In this document: positions 33,861 through 45,698 of the stretch, in pieces
How the letters are laid out: each line of letters opens with the position of its first letter
Position numbering within the stretch: the stretch's first letter is position 1
Assembly (NCBI GenBank): GCA_964432595.1
Contig: CAYSOF010000028.1
Coordinates: 1-64,000 of the forward strand
Length of the DNA: 64,000 nt
From: DASYLJ01 sp964432595
GTDB lineage: Bacteria > Desulfobacterota > Binatia > DP-6
Direction: 5' to 3'
Notes under the pieces: generated by a model
What the model was told of the DNA's origin: nothing
Seen by the model: only the letters and a program-made list of their open reading frames with translations
Databases searched by the model: none
Made by a program: the position numbers and the translations under genes

Positions 33861-35273
33861 TCATCCCCCGACCGTCGGCTCGTACGTCGCCCAGGCGCGG
33901 CCGAGCCGCTCGACCGCCTCGTCGAGCAGCCGCGGCGGGAGCGTGTACTCGAGGAACAGCCGATCGGTGTGCCGTTCGTCCGGAGTGAAGAGCGGTCCCG
34001 GTGCGACGGTCACACCGTGCCGCACCGCGACCGCCGCGAACGCGCGCGCGTCGCCGCGCGGCAGGCGCGCCCAGAGCGCGAACCCGCCGCCGGGCATGCG
34101 CCACGACCAGGTCGGCAGCACGCGCTCGAGCGCGTCCGTGAACCGCGCGCGCGCGGGCGCATAGTGACGGCGGCGCGCCTCCTGCGCTTCCTCCCAGCGT
34201 CCGAGCAGCCGCGCCGCGAGCAGCTGGTCGAGCAGCGGCGTGCCGAGGTCGGCCGTCGCCTTCATGCGCACGAGCTGCGTGACGACGGGGCGAGGCGCCC
34301 GGATCCAGCCGACGCGCAGGCCCGGCCAGAACAGCTTGCTCATCGAGCCGACGACGAGGATCGGGCCGTCCGTGCCGAAGTGGGCCACCGGCGGTGGCGG
34401 CGTCACCGCGTCGAGCGAGAGGTCGGCGGGCGCCACGTCCTCGATCACCGGCATCGACAGGCGAGCCGCGAGCCGCGCGAGCCGCCGGCGACGCTCGGTC
34501 GAGAGGACGGTGCACGTCGGCGTGCTGAACGTCGGCGTCAGGTAGACGAGGCGTGGCGGACGCGCGCCCGCGAGCCTCTCCAGCTCATCGACGCGAAGCC
34601 CGTGCTGGTCCGTGCCGATGGGGTGGACCTGCGCCGCGGCCGCGCGGAAGACGTCGAGCGCGCCGGGATGGGTCGCGTCTTCGCAGGCGACGACGTCGCG
34701 GGGCCGCAGGTAGAGGCCGGCCAGCAGCGCGATCGCCTGCTGTGCGCCGGTCGTGACGACGACCTCGTTCGGTGCGGTCGGCACGCCGGACGCGACGAGG
34801 CGCTCGGCGATCGACGCCCGCAGCGCGGGCAGCCCCGCGGGGCTGTAGCCCGGATGCGCGGCGAGCATGCCGAGGTCGCGGTCGACGAGCCGGCGCAGCT
34901 CCTGCTCCACCATCGGCAGCGGGGCGGTCGGCGCGAGCGTCAGGTCGATCGGGCCGCCGCGGCCGAAGCGGCTGGACGACGTCGGTGCGACGCGGTTCCA
35001 ACGGCCCGCGACCAGCGGTCCGCGGACGATCCAGCCGCTGCCCTGCCGGCTCTCGATGACGCCCTCGTCGCGGAGCAGCGTCAGCGCGTGCACGACCGTC
35101 GTGCGGCTCACGGCGAGTGCGGGTGCGAGCCGCCGCTCGGCGGGCAGGCGCTCGCCCGCCGCGATGTGGCCGCGCGCGATCACGCGGCCGAGTGCCATGG
35201 CCAGCTGCCGGTAGGCCGGGCCGTCGCCGCGCGTCCAGTCGCCGAGGACGCTCGCCACCGCGAACGGCTGCAT
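33861..35273 (-). CDS. MocR/PdxR-type GntR regulator with aminotransferase domain
   Basis: A 470-residue fusion of an N-terminal GntR winged helix (residues 15-80, with LPAERRLAPALAVSRTTVVHAL as recognition helix) and a fold-type I aminotransferase-like effector domain. The PLP-binding lysine lies in SMSKLFWPGLRVGW near residue 313. Such regulators sense PLP or an amino compound and usually control a divergent gene, here the PPOX-family gene 80 bases away. I took the ATG at 35273 because it begins the GntR domain. An upstream in-frame start at 35342 would nearly reach the divergent gene. Confidence 0.75.
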   Translation of the reverse strand: MQPFAVASVLGDWTRGDGPAYRQLAMALGRVIARGHIAAGERLPAERRLAPALAVSRTTVVHALTLLRDEGVIESRQGSGWIVRGPLVAGRWNRVAPTSSSRFGRGGPIDLTLAPTAPLPMVEQELRRLVDRDLGMLAAHPGYSPAGLPALRASIAERLVASGVPTAPNEVVVTTGAQQAIALLAGLYLRPRDVVACEDATHPGALDVFRAAAAQVHPIGTDQHGLRVDELERLAGARPPRLVYLTPTFSTPTCTVLSTERRRRLARLAARLSMPVIEDVAPADLSLDAVTPPPPVAHFGTDGPILVVGSMSKLFWPGLRVGWIRAPRPVVTQLVRMKATADLGTPLLDQLLAARLLGRWEEAQEARRRHYAPARARFTDALERVLPTWSWRMPGGGFALWARLPRGDARAFAAVAVRHGVTVAPGPLFTPDERHTDRLFLEYTLPPRLLDEAVERLGRAWATYEPTVGG

Positions 35274-35285
35274 CAGTCCACTTTC

Positions 35286-35296
35286 GCCAAATTGGC
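35286..35296. promoter_or_regulatory. Inverted repeat GCCAA-A-TTGGC in the MocR/PPOX divergent region
   Basis: Five-base arms around a single A, 13 bases upstream of the chosen MocR start and 58 bases before the PPOX ATG. It is a plausible operator for the MocR protein. The site is short and could be chance. Confidence 0.3.
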
Positions 35297-35353
35297 CATC
35301 GACGAGGAGCGCTATCACGCGCCGCCGGCGGCCGTCGAGCATAAAACGACGGC

Positions 35354-35764
35354 ATGACGACCTTCGCGACGCTGGACGACCATTCCTACCTGCAGCTGAT
35401 CACGTTCCGCCGCTCGGGCGCCGGTGTGCCGACGCCGGTCTGGTTCGCGCCCGACGGCGCGCGGCTCTACGTGCAGACCGAGGACCCGAGCGGCAAAGTC
35501 CGGCGCCTGCGCCGCGATGCTCGGTGCGAGGTGGGGCCGTGCACGCTGCGCGGCCGCGCGCTCGGTCCGCGCGTCGGCGCGCGCGCCCGCATCCTCCCGG
35601 CCGACGACGCGGCGCGGGCCGAGCGTGTGCTCGCGGCGCGCTACGGGTTCGGACGGCGCCTCTTCATGGCGCTCGTGGTGCCGGTCTTCCGCTGGCGCGG
35701 GAAGCGCGAGGTCTATCTCGAGATCGTCGCCGACGGGCATGGCGCGGCAGGAGCCGCGGCATGA
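35354..35764 (+). CDS. PPOX-class flavin/F420-dependent oxidoreductase
   Basis: A 136-residue split-barrel protein of the pyridoxamine-phosphate-oxidase superfamily. The start TTFATLDDHSYLQLITFRRSG then GVPTPVWFAPDGARLYV resembles the small PPOX proteins predicted to use F420 in actinobacteria and related taxa. LYVQTEDPSGKVRRLRRDARCEV fits the cofactor-phosphate region. It overlaps the next gene (ATGA) and diverges from a MocR regulator. The choice between FMN, F420 or haem as ligand cannot be made from sequence alone. Confidence 0.7.
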   Translation: MTTFATLDDHSYLQLITFRRSGAGVPTPVWFAPDGARLYVQTEDPSGKVRRLRRDARCEVGPCTLRGRALGPRVGARARILPADDAARAERVLAARYGFGRRLFMALVVPVFRWRGKREVYLEIVADGHGAAGAAA

Positions 35765-37032
35765 GCCGGTACGACGTCGTCGTCGTGGGCGCGAGCCTCG
35801 CCGGTGCGACGGCCGCCACGCTGTTCGCGCGCGCCGGACTGCGGGTCGCGCTCGTCGAGCGCCATCCCGACGCGGCCGCGTACAAGCGCGTGTGCACGCA
35901 CTTCCTCCAGCCGAGCGCGACGCCGGTCCTCGAGCGGCTGGGCCTGACGGCGCCGATCGAGGCGGCGGGCGGCGTGCGCAACGCGCTCGACGTGTGGAGC
36001 GCGTACGGCTGGATGCGCGCGCCCGACGGTGCCGCACCGTACGGCTACAGCATCCGGCGCGAGCGGCTCGACCCGCTCGTGCGCGCGACGGCCGTCGCGA
36101 CCCCGGGCGTGACGCTGCTGTCGGGGTGGACGGTGCGCGACCTCTGCTGGACCCGTCGCCGGGCGACGGGCGTCGTCGCGTACGATCGCGCGGGCGGGAC
36201 GCGGGTGGTGTCGGCGTCGCTCGTGGTCGGCGCCGACGGGCGCCACTCGACGGTCGCGTCGATCGCCGGCGTGCCCGAGCGACGGCGGGCGAACCGGCGG
36301 GCGCTCTACTACGCGTATCACCGCGGCCTCTCCATTGGCCGCGCGGGCCGCATGTGGTTCCACGACGGCGACGCGTCGTACGCGTATCCGAACGACGACG
36401 GCCTGGTCCTCCTCGCCACCGCCGTGGCGCGCGAGCGCCTGGCGGCGTTCAAGCGCGATCCCGAGGGCGGGCTGGCGCGCGCGTTCGCCGGCTTGCCCGA
36501 GGCGCCGCGGCCGGCGGACGGCGCGCGCGTGTCGCCCGTGCTCGGTCAGGTGGATTCGCCGAACGTGCGGCGGCGGGTGACCCATCGCGGCCTCGCGCTC
36601 GTCGGCGACGCGGCGATGGCGTCCGATCCGCTGTGGGCGGTCGGCTGCGGGTGGGCCTTCCAGTCCGCGGAATGGCTCGTCGATGCGACCGCGCCCGCGC
36701 TGTGCGCGCAGCGCGGGCTGCGCGCGGCGCTTGCCGCGTATCGACGACGGCATCGTCGCGAGCTGCTCGGGCATCACCTGCTGATCGCGAGCTTCGCGCG
36801 CCGGCGGTCGTTCCTGCCGCACGAGCGGCTGCTACTCGCCGCGGCGACGTGCGATCCCGTCGTCGCCGAGCGGCTGCAGGCGTTCGGCGAGCGGCTCGCG
36901 CCCGCGCAGCGGCTCTTCGGGCCGCGGCTCTTCCTGCGCGCGTGGCGCGCGCGTCACGCGGCCGAGCTGGCGCGGCCGGGCAGCACGTCGTGGACCGCGG
37001 CGGCCACGCGCCGCCGTATGACGGGGGCATGA
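35761..37032 (+). CDS. FAD-dependent monooxygenase/geranylgeranyl-reductase-like protein
   Basis: A 423-residue flavoprotein of the PHBH/GGR group. VVVVGASLAGATAATLFARAG is the dinucleotide-binding fold, VVGADGRHSTVA is the conserved DG motif, and LVGDAAMASDPLWAVGCGWA is the GD flavin-ribose motif. Members hydroxylate aromatics or reduce isoprenoid chains. It is translationally coupled to the PPOX gene upstream, so the two may form one redox pathway under the MocR regulator. The substrate is unknown. The C-terminus is Arg-rich. Confidence 0.7.
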   Translation: MSRYDVVVVGASLAGATAATLFARAGLRVALVERHPDAAAYKRVCTHFLQPSATPVLERLGLTAPIEAAGGVRNALDVWSAYGWMRAPDGAAPYGYSIRRERLDPLVRATAVATPGVTLLSGWTVRDLCWTRRRATGVVAYDRAGGTRVVSASLVVGADGRHSTVASIAGVPERRRANRRALYYAYHRGLSIGRAGRMWFHDGDASYAYPNDDGLVLLATAVARERLAAFKRDPEGGLARAFAGLPEAPRPADGARVSPVLGQVDSPNVRRRVTHRGLALVGDAAMASDPLWAVGCGWAFQSAEWLVDATAPALCAQRGLRAALAAYRRRHRRELLGHHLLIASFARRRSFLPHERLLLAAATCDPVVAERLQAFGERLAPAQRLFGPRLFLRAWRARHAAELARPGSTSWTAAATRRRMTGA

Positions 37033-37088
37033 CGGGTTCGGTCGATTCCGCCGGGTCCCGGGCGACCACCGGGCAGGGAGGTCACGCC

Positions 37089-37442
37089 ATGAAGTACACG
37101 CTGCTCATCTATCTCGACGAGACGGCTTGGGCCGCTCGCGCCGCCGCCGAGGAGGCGAGTGCCATCGCGGAACACGGTGCCCTGATGGCCGACCTCGCCC
37201 GGACGGGGACGTACGTCGCGTCCGACGCGCTCGAGCCGACCGCCACCGCCACGACCGTGCGGGTGCGACGCGGCCGGACGCTCACGACGGACGGCCCGTT
37301 CGCCGAGACCAAGGAGCACCTGGTCGGCTTCTACGTCGTCGATGCCGAGAGCATCGACGAGGCCGTGGCCATCGCGGCACGCATTCCCGCGGCGCGCGAC
37401 GGCTCGATCGAGGTGCGGCGGGTGAGGACGATCGACACGTAG
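37089..37442 (+). CDS. YCII/DGPF-domain protein
   Basis: A 117-residue member of the YCII-related family. KYTLLIYLDE opens the ferredoxin-like fold and LTTDGPFAETKEHLVGFYVV carries the family's DGPF motif. Many members are found with ECF sigma factors or act as small enzymes of unknown chemistry. No ECF sigma factor is next to it here. GGGAGG is placed eight bases before the ATG. It may belong to the PPOX-flavoprotein transcription unit, from which it is separated by 56 bases. Confidence 0.75.
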   Translation: MKYTLLIYLDETAWAARAAAEEASAIAEHGALMADLARTGTYVASDALEPTATATTVRVRRGRTLTTDGPFAETKEHLVGFYVVDAESIDEAVAIAARIPAARDGSIEVRRVRTIDT

Positions 37443-37467
37443 GACGCGTCGGCGGATTGAGCCGGGA

Positions 37468-37481
37468 GTCAGCCGGCTGAC
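37468..37481. promoter_or_regulatory. Candidate sigma-54 activator site GTCAGCCGGCTGAC
   Basis: A perfect 14-base palindrome centred 49 to 50 bases before the -24 GG of the sigma-54 element at 37523. It differs by a single base from the site at 26659-26672, which sits at the same distance from its own promoter. This pairing is the best evidence in the window for a dedicated activator-binding sequence. Confidence 0.6.
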
Positions 37482-37522
37482 AGCGCGCGTGCGTGGCGGC
37501 GCGCCGTCCCGTGCCGTTCCGT

Positions 37523-37538
37523 TGGCACGGGCCCTGCT
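37523..37538 (+). promoter_or_regulatory. Sigma-54 promoter of the Maf/CgeB-GT9 operon
   Basis: TGGCACGGGCCCTGCT matches the consensus at all positions except the first T of the -12 block, with correct spacing. Transcription is predicted to begin at about 37549, on the GTG start codon at 37548. Confidence 0.65.
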
Positions 37539-37547
37539 GACTGCCGC

Positions 37548-39359
37548 GTGGATCAGCGCCCACCGCTCGAGGCCAACCTGCGCGCGCTGCGTGCGCGCGA
37601 TCCCACGCTCGCCGCGCGGGTCGAAGCCGCCGCGCCGCTGGCGGCCGCGCCGACCGCGACCTCGTCCGGCCATCCGACGCTGACGGCCGACGGCGTCCTC
37701 CTGCACAACGCACACGATCCGCGCCGCGAGGCGCTGCGCTGGGGCGCGGCGCAGCAGGAGCGACTCGCCCTCGCCGGCGATCCGGTCGCCGTGGTGCTGG
37801 GCTTCGGCCTCGGCTACCACGTCGAGGCGCTCGCCGACTGCTGGGACGGTCCGATCGTCGTCGTCGAGCCCGACGTGTCGCTCCTGCGCACCGCGCTCGC
37901 CGCGCGCGACCTGACCGCGGTCTTGCGCCGCGTGCAGCTGGCGCCGGGGCCGATCGACGCGGCGACGGTCGACTCGTGGGGGCACGTCGTCCTGCTGCCG
38001 CACGCACCGTCGCTGCTGCGCGAGGGGGACGCGCTCCGCTCGCTGCGCGAGCGCGTCGCCGGCCGCGCGGTCCTGCGCGACCTGCGGCTCCGGATCCTCG
38101 TCGTCTCGCCGCTCGCCGGCGGGTCGTATCCGCTGACCGGCTACTGCGCGCGCGCCCTCGCCGAGCTGGGACACGACGTCTCCGTGCTCGACCTGGCGCC
38201 GTTCGCCGGCGGCCTGGAGGCGATCGGCCGCTTCACGCCGAAGGCCGGCGCGCGTCGCGTGATCGAAGGCGCGTTCGGCCGCTTCCTCGGCACGGGCATC
38301 CTCGCCGCCGTCGAGGCCGCGAAGCCGGACGTCGTCCTCGCGATGGCGCAGGCGCCGCTCGACGCGAGCATCCTCGAGGAGATCGGCAAGCGCGGCGCGC
38401 TGCGCGCCTTCTGGTTCGTCGAGGATCATCGCCTGTTCCCGTACTGGCGCGACGTCATCGCCGGCTACGACCACTTCTTCGTGATCCAGCAGGGCGACTT
38501 CCTCGCCGAGGCGCGCCGCCTGACGAACGGGCGCGCGAGCTATCTGCCGCTCGCCGCCGATCCCGCCGAGCATCGGCCGCTCGCGCTGACGGCCGCGGAG
38601 CGCGCGGAGTACGCGTCGCCCGTGTCGTTCGTCGGCGCCGGCTACCGCAACCGCCGGATCGCCTTCCGCGCGCTGCTCGACCAGGGGCTCCGCATCTGGG
38701 GGACGGAGTGGCGTGGCGCCGGGCCGGTCGAAGCGGTCGTCCAGCGCCAGGGCGCACGCGTCTCGACCGCCGACAGCGTCCGCATCTTCAACGCGAGCGA
38801 CGTCAACCTGAACCTGCATTCGTCGACCTGGGTCGACGGCGTCGATCCCCTCGGCGACTTCGTGAATCCCCGCACGTTCGAGCTCGCCGCCGCGGGCGCG
38901 TTCCAGCTCGTCGATCAGCGTGCGCTGCTGCCGTCGCTGTTCACGCCGGACGCGGAGATGGCGACGTTCACCGACGCGGGCGAGCTGCGGGACCTCGTGC
39001 GCCATTGGCTCGCGCGGCCCGACGAGCGCGCGATGGTGGCCGCGGCGGCGCGCCGCCGCTGCCTCGCCGAGCACACGTACCGCCATCGCATGGAGACGCT
39101 GCTCGAGTCCGTGTGCGCCGCCGACGCCGACCGCCTCGCCGCACGGCCGCGCACGAACACGGTGGGCGACGCCGCGCGGTCCGAAGGCGAGACGCCGCTC
39201 GGCACGTTCCTCCGAACGCTGCCGCCGTCGACGCCCTTCACGCTCGACGGGGTCGTGCAGCGCCTGCTGCATCGCGAGGGCGACTTGAGCGACCCGGAGG
39301 CGGTGCTGCTCTTCCTGCACCAGTTCGACGAGCTGTACGTGAAGGAGGCGCGGCAGTGA
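37548..39359 (+). CDS. Maf-like domain fused to CgeB-type glycosyltransferase
   Basis: A 603-residue protein. Residues 60-150 (VVLGFGLGYHVEALADCW, IVVVEPDVSLLR) resemble the N-terminal region of flagellin-glycosylating Maf/DUF115 proteins. Residues 180-520 are a CgeB-like GT-B transferase: FWFVEDHRLFPYWR, VSFVGAGYRNRR, and VNPRTFELAAAGAFQLVDQR in the donor loop. Maf proteins add nonulosonates to flagellin, so this fusion could join acceptor recognition and transfer. GTG at 37548 lies at the predicted sigma-54 start point, with no ribosome-binding site. Its end overlaps the GT9 gene by 4 bases. Confidence 0.65.
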   Translation: MDQRPPLEANLRALRARDPTLAARVEAAAPLAAAPTATSSGHPTLTADGVLLHNAHDPRREALRWGAAQQERLALAGDPVAVVLGFGLGYHVEALADCWDGPIVVVEPDVSLLRTALAARDLTAVLRRVQLAPGPIDAATVDSWGHVVLLPHAPSLLREGDALRSLRERVAGRAVLRDLRLRILVVSPLAGGSYPLTGYCARALAELGHDVSVLDLAPFAGGLEAIGRFTPKAGARRVIEGAFGRFLGTGILAAVEAAKPDVVLAMAQAPLDASILEEIGKRGALRAFWFVEDHRLFPYWRDVIAGYDHFFVIQQGDFLAEARRLTNGRASYLPLAADPAEHRPLALTAAERAEYASPVSFVGAGYRNRRIAFRALLDQGLRIWGTEWRGAGPVEAVVQRQGARVSTADSVRIFNASDVNLNLHSSTWVDGVDPLGDFVNPRTFELAAAGAFQLVDQRALLPSLFTPDAEMATFTDAGELRDLVRHWLARPDERAMVAAAARRRCLAEHTYRHRMETLLESVCAADADRLAARPRTNTVGDAARSEGETPLGTFLRTLPPSTPFTLDGVVQRLLHREGDLSDPEAVLLFLHQFDELYVKEARQ

Positions 39360-40981
39360 AGGTGCTCGTCGTCAACCTGACGCGCTTCGGCGACCTGCTG
39401 CAGACGGGCCCGACGATCGTCGGCCTGAAGGAGGAGCATCCCGACTGCGACGTGACGGTGGTGGTCGAGCGCAACTTCGCCGACGTCGTGCGCGGCCTGC
39501 CGGGCGTCGACCGCATCGTCGAGCTCGACCTCGACGGCCTCGGCCGCATGCTGCTGGCCGACGACCTGCGGAGCGCCTACCACACCGTCGACGACGCCGT
39601 CCGCGCGCTGCGCCACGAGCGCTTCGACCTGGCGCTCAACTACTCGAGCTCGCGCATGAGCGCGGTCCTGCTGCGCCTGATCGGCGTGCCCGACACGCGC
39701 GGCTGGACGATGACGACCGACGGCTTCCGGCTGATCAGCCACCCGTGGTCGCGGCTCTTCTCGGCGAGCTGCCTCGTCCGTCGTCAGGCGCCCTTCAACC
39801 TCGTCGACTACTACAAAAAGGTCGCCGGCGTGCGGCGCGGGCCGCAGCGGCTCGTCTACGAGGTGCCCGCCGACGCGCACGCGCGCATCGCCGAGCGGCT
39901 CGCGGCCGCCGGCGTCCGACCGGACACGCCGCTCGTCGGGCTGCAACTCGGCGCGAGCAAGGCGGTGCGGCGCTGGCCGGCGGCGAGCTTCGTCGCGGTG
40001 GCGAAGGGCCTGCAGGACCGCATCGGCGCGCGCGTCGTGCTCTGTGGCGGCGGCGGCGACCGGCCCGTCGCCGAGGAGATCGCCGCGCCGCTCGGCCCGC
40101 TCGCCGTCGACCTGTGCGGCCGCACGTCGATCAACGAGCTGGGCGCGCTGCTCGCGCGCACCGACGTGCTGGTCACGGGCGACACTGGGCCGATGCACAT
40201 GGCGGTGGCGGTCGGCACGCCGGTGGTGTCGCTCTTCTTCGGGCCCGCGCTCCCGTTCGACACCGGCCCCTACGCCGCCGATCACGTCTGCCTCCACGCC
40301 GACGTCGCGTGCGCGCCGTGCGACCACAACGTCACGTGCCTGCAGCCGTTCTGCCGCGAGACGCTGCCGCCCGAGGCGGTCGTCGAGGCGGTCGTCGCGC
40401 GTCGCGCGGGCGACTGGGAGGCGCTCGAGGCGGCGGCGACGCGTTGGTCGGGCTGCGGCTGGTACCGCACCGCGTTCGACGCCGAGGGCCTCTTCGACGC
40501 GCGGCGCCTCGGCCCGCCGGCGGCCGGCGCGGGCGAGACGCTCCGCCGCGTGTACCGCGCGCTGTGGAAGGCCGAGCTCGAGGGCACGACGCCCGAGATC
40601 ACCTGGACGCCGCAGCCCGGTGCGGCCGCGGCGGTGCACGCCGTCGCGGCGCTCGCGGCCGACGCGCGCGCCGACGCCGAGCGCATCGAGATGCTGGCGC
40701 GCGACGCGCGCGACGTCGACGCGCTCGAGAGCGCGGCCCGGCGGCTCGAGGCGGCCGACGAGGAGCTGATGCGGCTCGGGGCGATCCACGAGCCGGCGGC
40801 CCTGCTGACGCAGGTGCTGCGCTTCGACAAGGAGAACATCGTCGGCGACGACGTCCACGGGCTGGCCGTGGCGACGCGTGCGCTGCACGAGACGCTGCAC
40901 GCACGCGCCGAGCGCCTGGCGCTGCTGCTCGACGGACGGGGTGTGTCCCCTGGGAGGAACGATGCACGTGACGCTGGATGA
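39356..40981 (+). CDS. GT9-family (ADP-heptosyltransferase-like) glycosyltransferase with helical tail
   Basis: A 541-residue protein. Residues 1-345 are a GT9 enzyme: NLTRFGDLLQTGPTIVGLK, VGLQLGASKAVRRWPAASF, LCGGGGDRPVAEE and VTGDTGPMHMAVAVGTPVVSLF (donor-binding). VACAPCDHNVTCLQPFC is a Cys-rich loop found in many GT9 members. Residues 380-541 form an additional helical tail not needed for catalysis. GAAGGAGG precedes the GTG start, which overlaps the upstream gene. GT9 proteins beside Maf/CgeB genes are commonly flagellar rather than lipopolysaccharide enzymes. Confidence 0.7.
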   Translation: MKVLVVNLTRFGDLLQTGPTIVGLKEEHPDCDVTVVVERNFADVVRGLPGVDRIVELDLDGLGRMLLADDLRSAYHTVDDAVRALRHERFDLALNYSSSRMSAVLLRLIGVPDTRGWTMTTDGFRLISHPWSRLFSASCLVRRQAPFNLVDYYKKVAGVRRGPQRLVYEVPADAHARIAERLAAAGVRPDTPLVGLQLGASKAVRRWPAASFVAVAKGLQDRIGARVVLCGGGGDRPVAEEIAAPLGPLAVDLCGRTSINELGALLARTDVLVTGDTGPMHMAVAVGTPVVSLFFGPALPFDTGPYAADHVCLHADVACAPCDHNVTCLQPFCRETLPPEAVVEAVVARRAGDWEALEAAATRWSGCGWYRTAFDAEGLFDARRLGPPAAGAGETLRRVYRALWKAELEGTTPEITWTPQPGAAAAVHAVAALAADARADAERIEMLARDARDVDALESAARRLEAADEELMRLGAIHEPAALLTQVLRFDKENIVGDDVHGLAVATRALHETLHARAERLALLLDGRGVSPGRNDARDAG

Positions 40982-41507
40982 GACCGTGGTGGAGGTGCCG
41001 CGTCCGGCGAGCCTCGCCGAGCTGCTGGAGGGAATCGAGCCGCACGTCGATCCCGCACGGACCATCACCGGGCTCGAGGTCGACGGCTGCCCCGTCGACG
41101 CGACGGACGCGACGGCTCTCGGTGCCTGGCGGCTGGCCGGCGACGAGCGCGTCGCCGTGACGACGCAGACGCCCGGCGACTTCGTCGCGATGCAGCGCGC
41201 GCAGATTCCCGGCCATCTCGACCGCATCGCGACGCAGCTCACCGCGGCGGCGAGCGAGCTCGACGCCGGGGACACGGGCAAGGCCAACCGGCTGATCGCG
41301 ACGGGGACGCGCGAGCTCGTCCTGGTCCTCGAGCTCGACCAGAGCCTCAGCGTGCTGTCGGCGACGGCGGCGACCTGCGCGGAGGTGGTCGGGGTGCTCG
41401 AGCGCATCGGGACGCGGCTCACGGACGCGGAGAAGGGCGGCCGCTGGCCCGAGGTCGCCTCGCTGCTGCGCGACGAGCTGGTGCCGGCGATCCGGCGGAG
41501 CTGCTGA
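40962..41507 (+). CDS. Hypothetical small protein of the glycosyltransferase operon
   Basis: A 181-residue protein. Residues 1-75 look beta-rich (VTLDETVVEVP, ITGLEVDGCPVD). The remaining 100 residues are helical, with no known motif, much like the layout of a small chaperone or the helical tail of the GT9 protein upstream. GGGAGG lies six bases before the ATG and it overlaps the GT9 gene by 20 bases, so co-production is likely. A role as partner of the glycosyltransferases or a flagellin chaperone is inference from position only. Confidence 0.6.
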   Translation: MHVTLDETVVEVPRPASLAELLEGIEPHVDPARTITGLEVDGCPVDATDATALGAWRLAGDERVAVTTQTPGDFVAMQRAQIPGHLDRIATQLTAAASELDAGDTGKANRLIATGTRELVLVLELDQSLSVLSATAATCAEVVGVLERIGTRLTDAEKGGRWPEVASLLRDELVPAIRRSC

Positions 41508-41542
41508 TCGAACGACGCTCCGGGTCGGGGTCCGAACGTCCG

Positions 41543-42510
41543 ATGGTCCGTCGCCTTCTCGGTCTGCTGCTCGTCGCCGGTGTGATCGCCGGCTGCGCCG
41601 ACGATCCGGCGCCGCCATTGCGCATCGCGATCAGTCCGTGGCCCGGCTACGAGCTGCTCTACCTCGCGCAGGAGCGCGGGTTCTTCGCCGAGCGCGGCGC
41701 CGACGTCCGCATCGTGGAGATGGCCTCGCTCGGGGACGCGCGCCGCGCGTTCGAGCGCGGGCAGGTCGACGGCATGGCGGTGACCCTGGTCGAGCTGCTC
41801 GAGGCGCGTGCGGTCGGCGCACCGCGCTCGCCACAGGCCGTCCTGGTGACCGCGTGGTCCGACGGCGCGGACGTGCTCGTCGCGAGGCCGCCGGTGACGA
41901 CGCTGTCCGATCTCCGCGGCCGCCGCGTGGGCGTGCAGCCGGGGTCGCTCGGCACGCTGATCCTCGCGCGCGCGCTCGAGTCGGTCGGGCTCCGGCTCTC
42001 CGACGTGGTGCCCGTGTTCGTCGACGAGACGCGCATGGCCGGCGTGCTCGCCGAGGGCTCGGTGCACGCGGTCGTGACCTATCCGCCGTTCTCCGCCGCG
42101 GTGCACGACGTGCCGGGCGCGGTCGCCCTGTTCGACAGCAGCGCGATGCCGCGCGAGATCGTCGACGTCGTCGCCCTCGACGCGCCGATCGTCGCGGCCG
42201 ATCCGGAGCGCATCCGCCGGCTGGCGGACGCCTTCGACCGCGCGGTGCGCTTCACGCGCGAGCAGCCCGGCGTGGCGCATGCCGTGATGGCGCGCCGGGA
42301 AGGTCTGTCACCGGACACGTTCCGCGCCCATCTGGAACGCATCCGCCTGGTCGAGCTCGACGACCAGCCCGTGCTCCTGGCCGCGGGAGGTCCCATCGAC
42401 CGCACGTTGCGCACCCTGGACGAGACGCTCCGCCGGCTCGGCCGGCTGAGCCGCCCGACCCGACTCGACGGTTCCGTGATCTCGGTTCCCGTGACCGTGG
42501 CGAGCGGACG

Positions 42511-42514
<4 letters not shown>
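41543..42514 (+). CDS. Periplasmic substrate-binding lipoprotein, NitT/TauT (NMT1) type
   Basis: A 323-residue solute-binding protein. The lipobox VIAGC puts the modified Cys at about residue 18. LRIAISPWPGYELLYLAQERGFF is the opening of NMT1/SsuA-like proteins, and RGRRVGVQPGSLGTLIL and VTYPPFSAAVHD continue the fold. No ABC permease or ATPase is present. Instead the stop overlaps a hybrid histidine kinase (ATGA), so the protein probably senses a small ligand for the kinase rather than importing it. The ligand is unknown. Confidence 0.75.
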
Positions 42515-45582
<3,068 letters not shown>

Positions 45583-45654
45583 CGATACGGCGACGGCGCG
45601 TGGCATTCTCGACGCCATGGCGGGTCACGACGCGTATGCACGCGTGATCCCGAT

Positions 45655-45670
45655 TGGCAGGCGGGTTGCA
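45655..45670 (+). promoter_or_regulatory. Sigma-54 promoter of a secreted-protein gene
   Basis: TGGCAGGCGGGTTGCA fits TGGCACG-N4-TTGCW except for G in place of C at position six. The start point of about 45681 gives an 18-base leader that contains CAGGAGG before the ATG at 45699. This is the most conventional sigma-54 leader in the window. Confidence 0.7.
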
Positions 45671-45698
45671 CCTCTCCGCCGTTCAGGAGGTCTCCCCC

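Noticed and set aside
38915..42280. Minus-strand frame of over 1100 codons
   Set aside because: It runs antisense to the glycosyltransferase operon and the binding lipoprotein. There is no start signal or recognisable motif.
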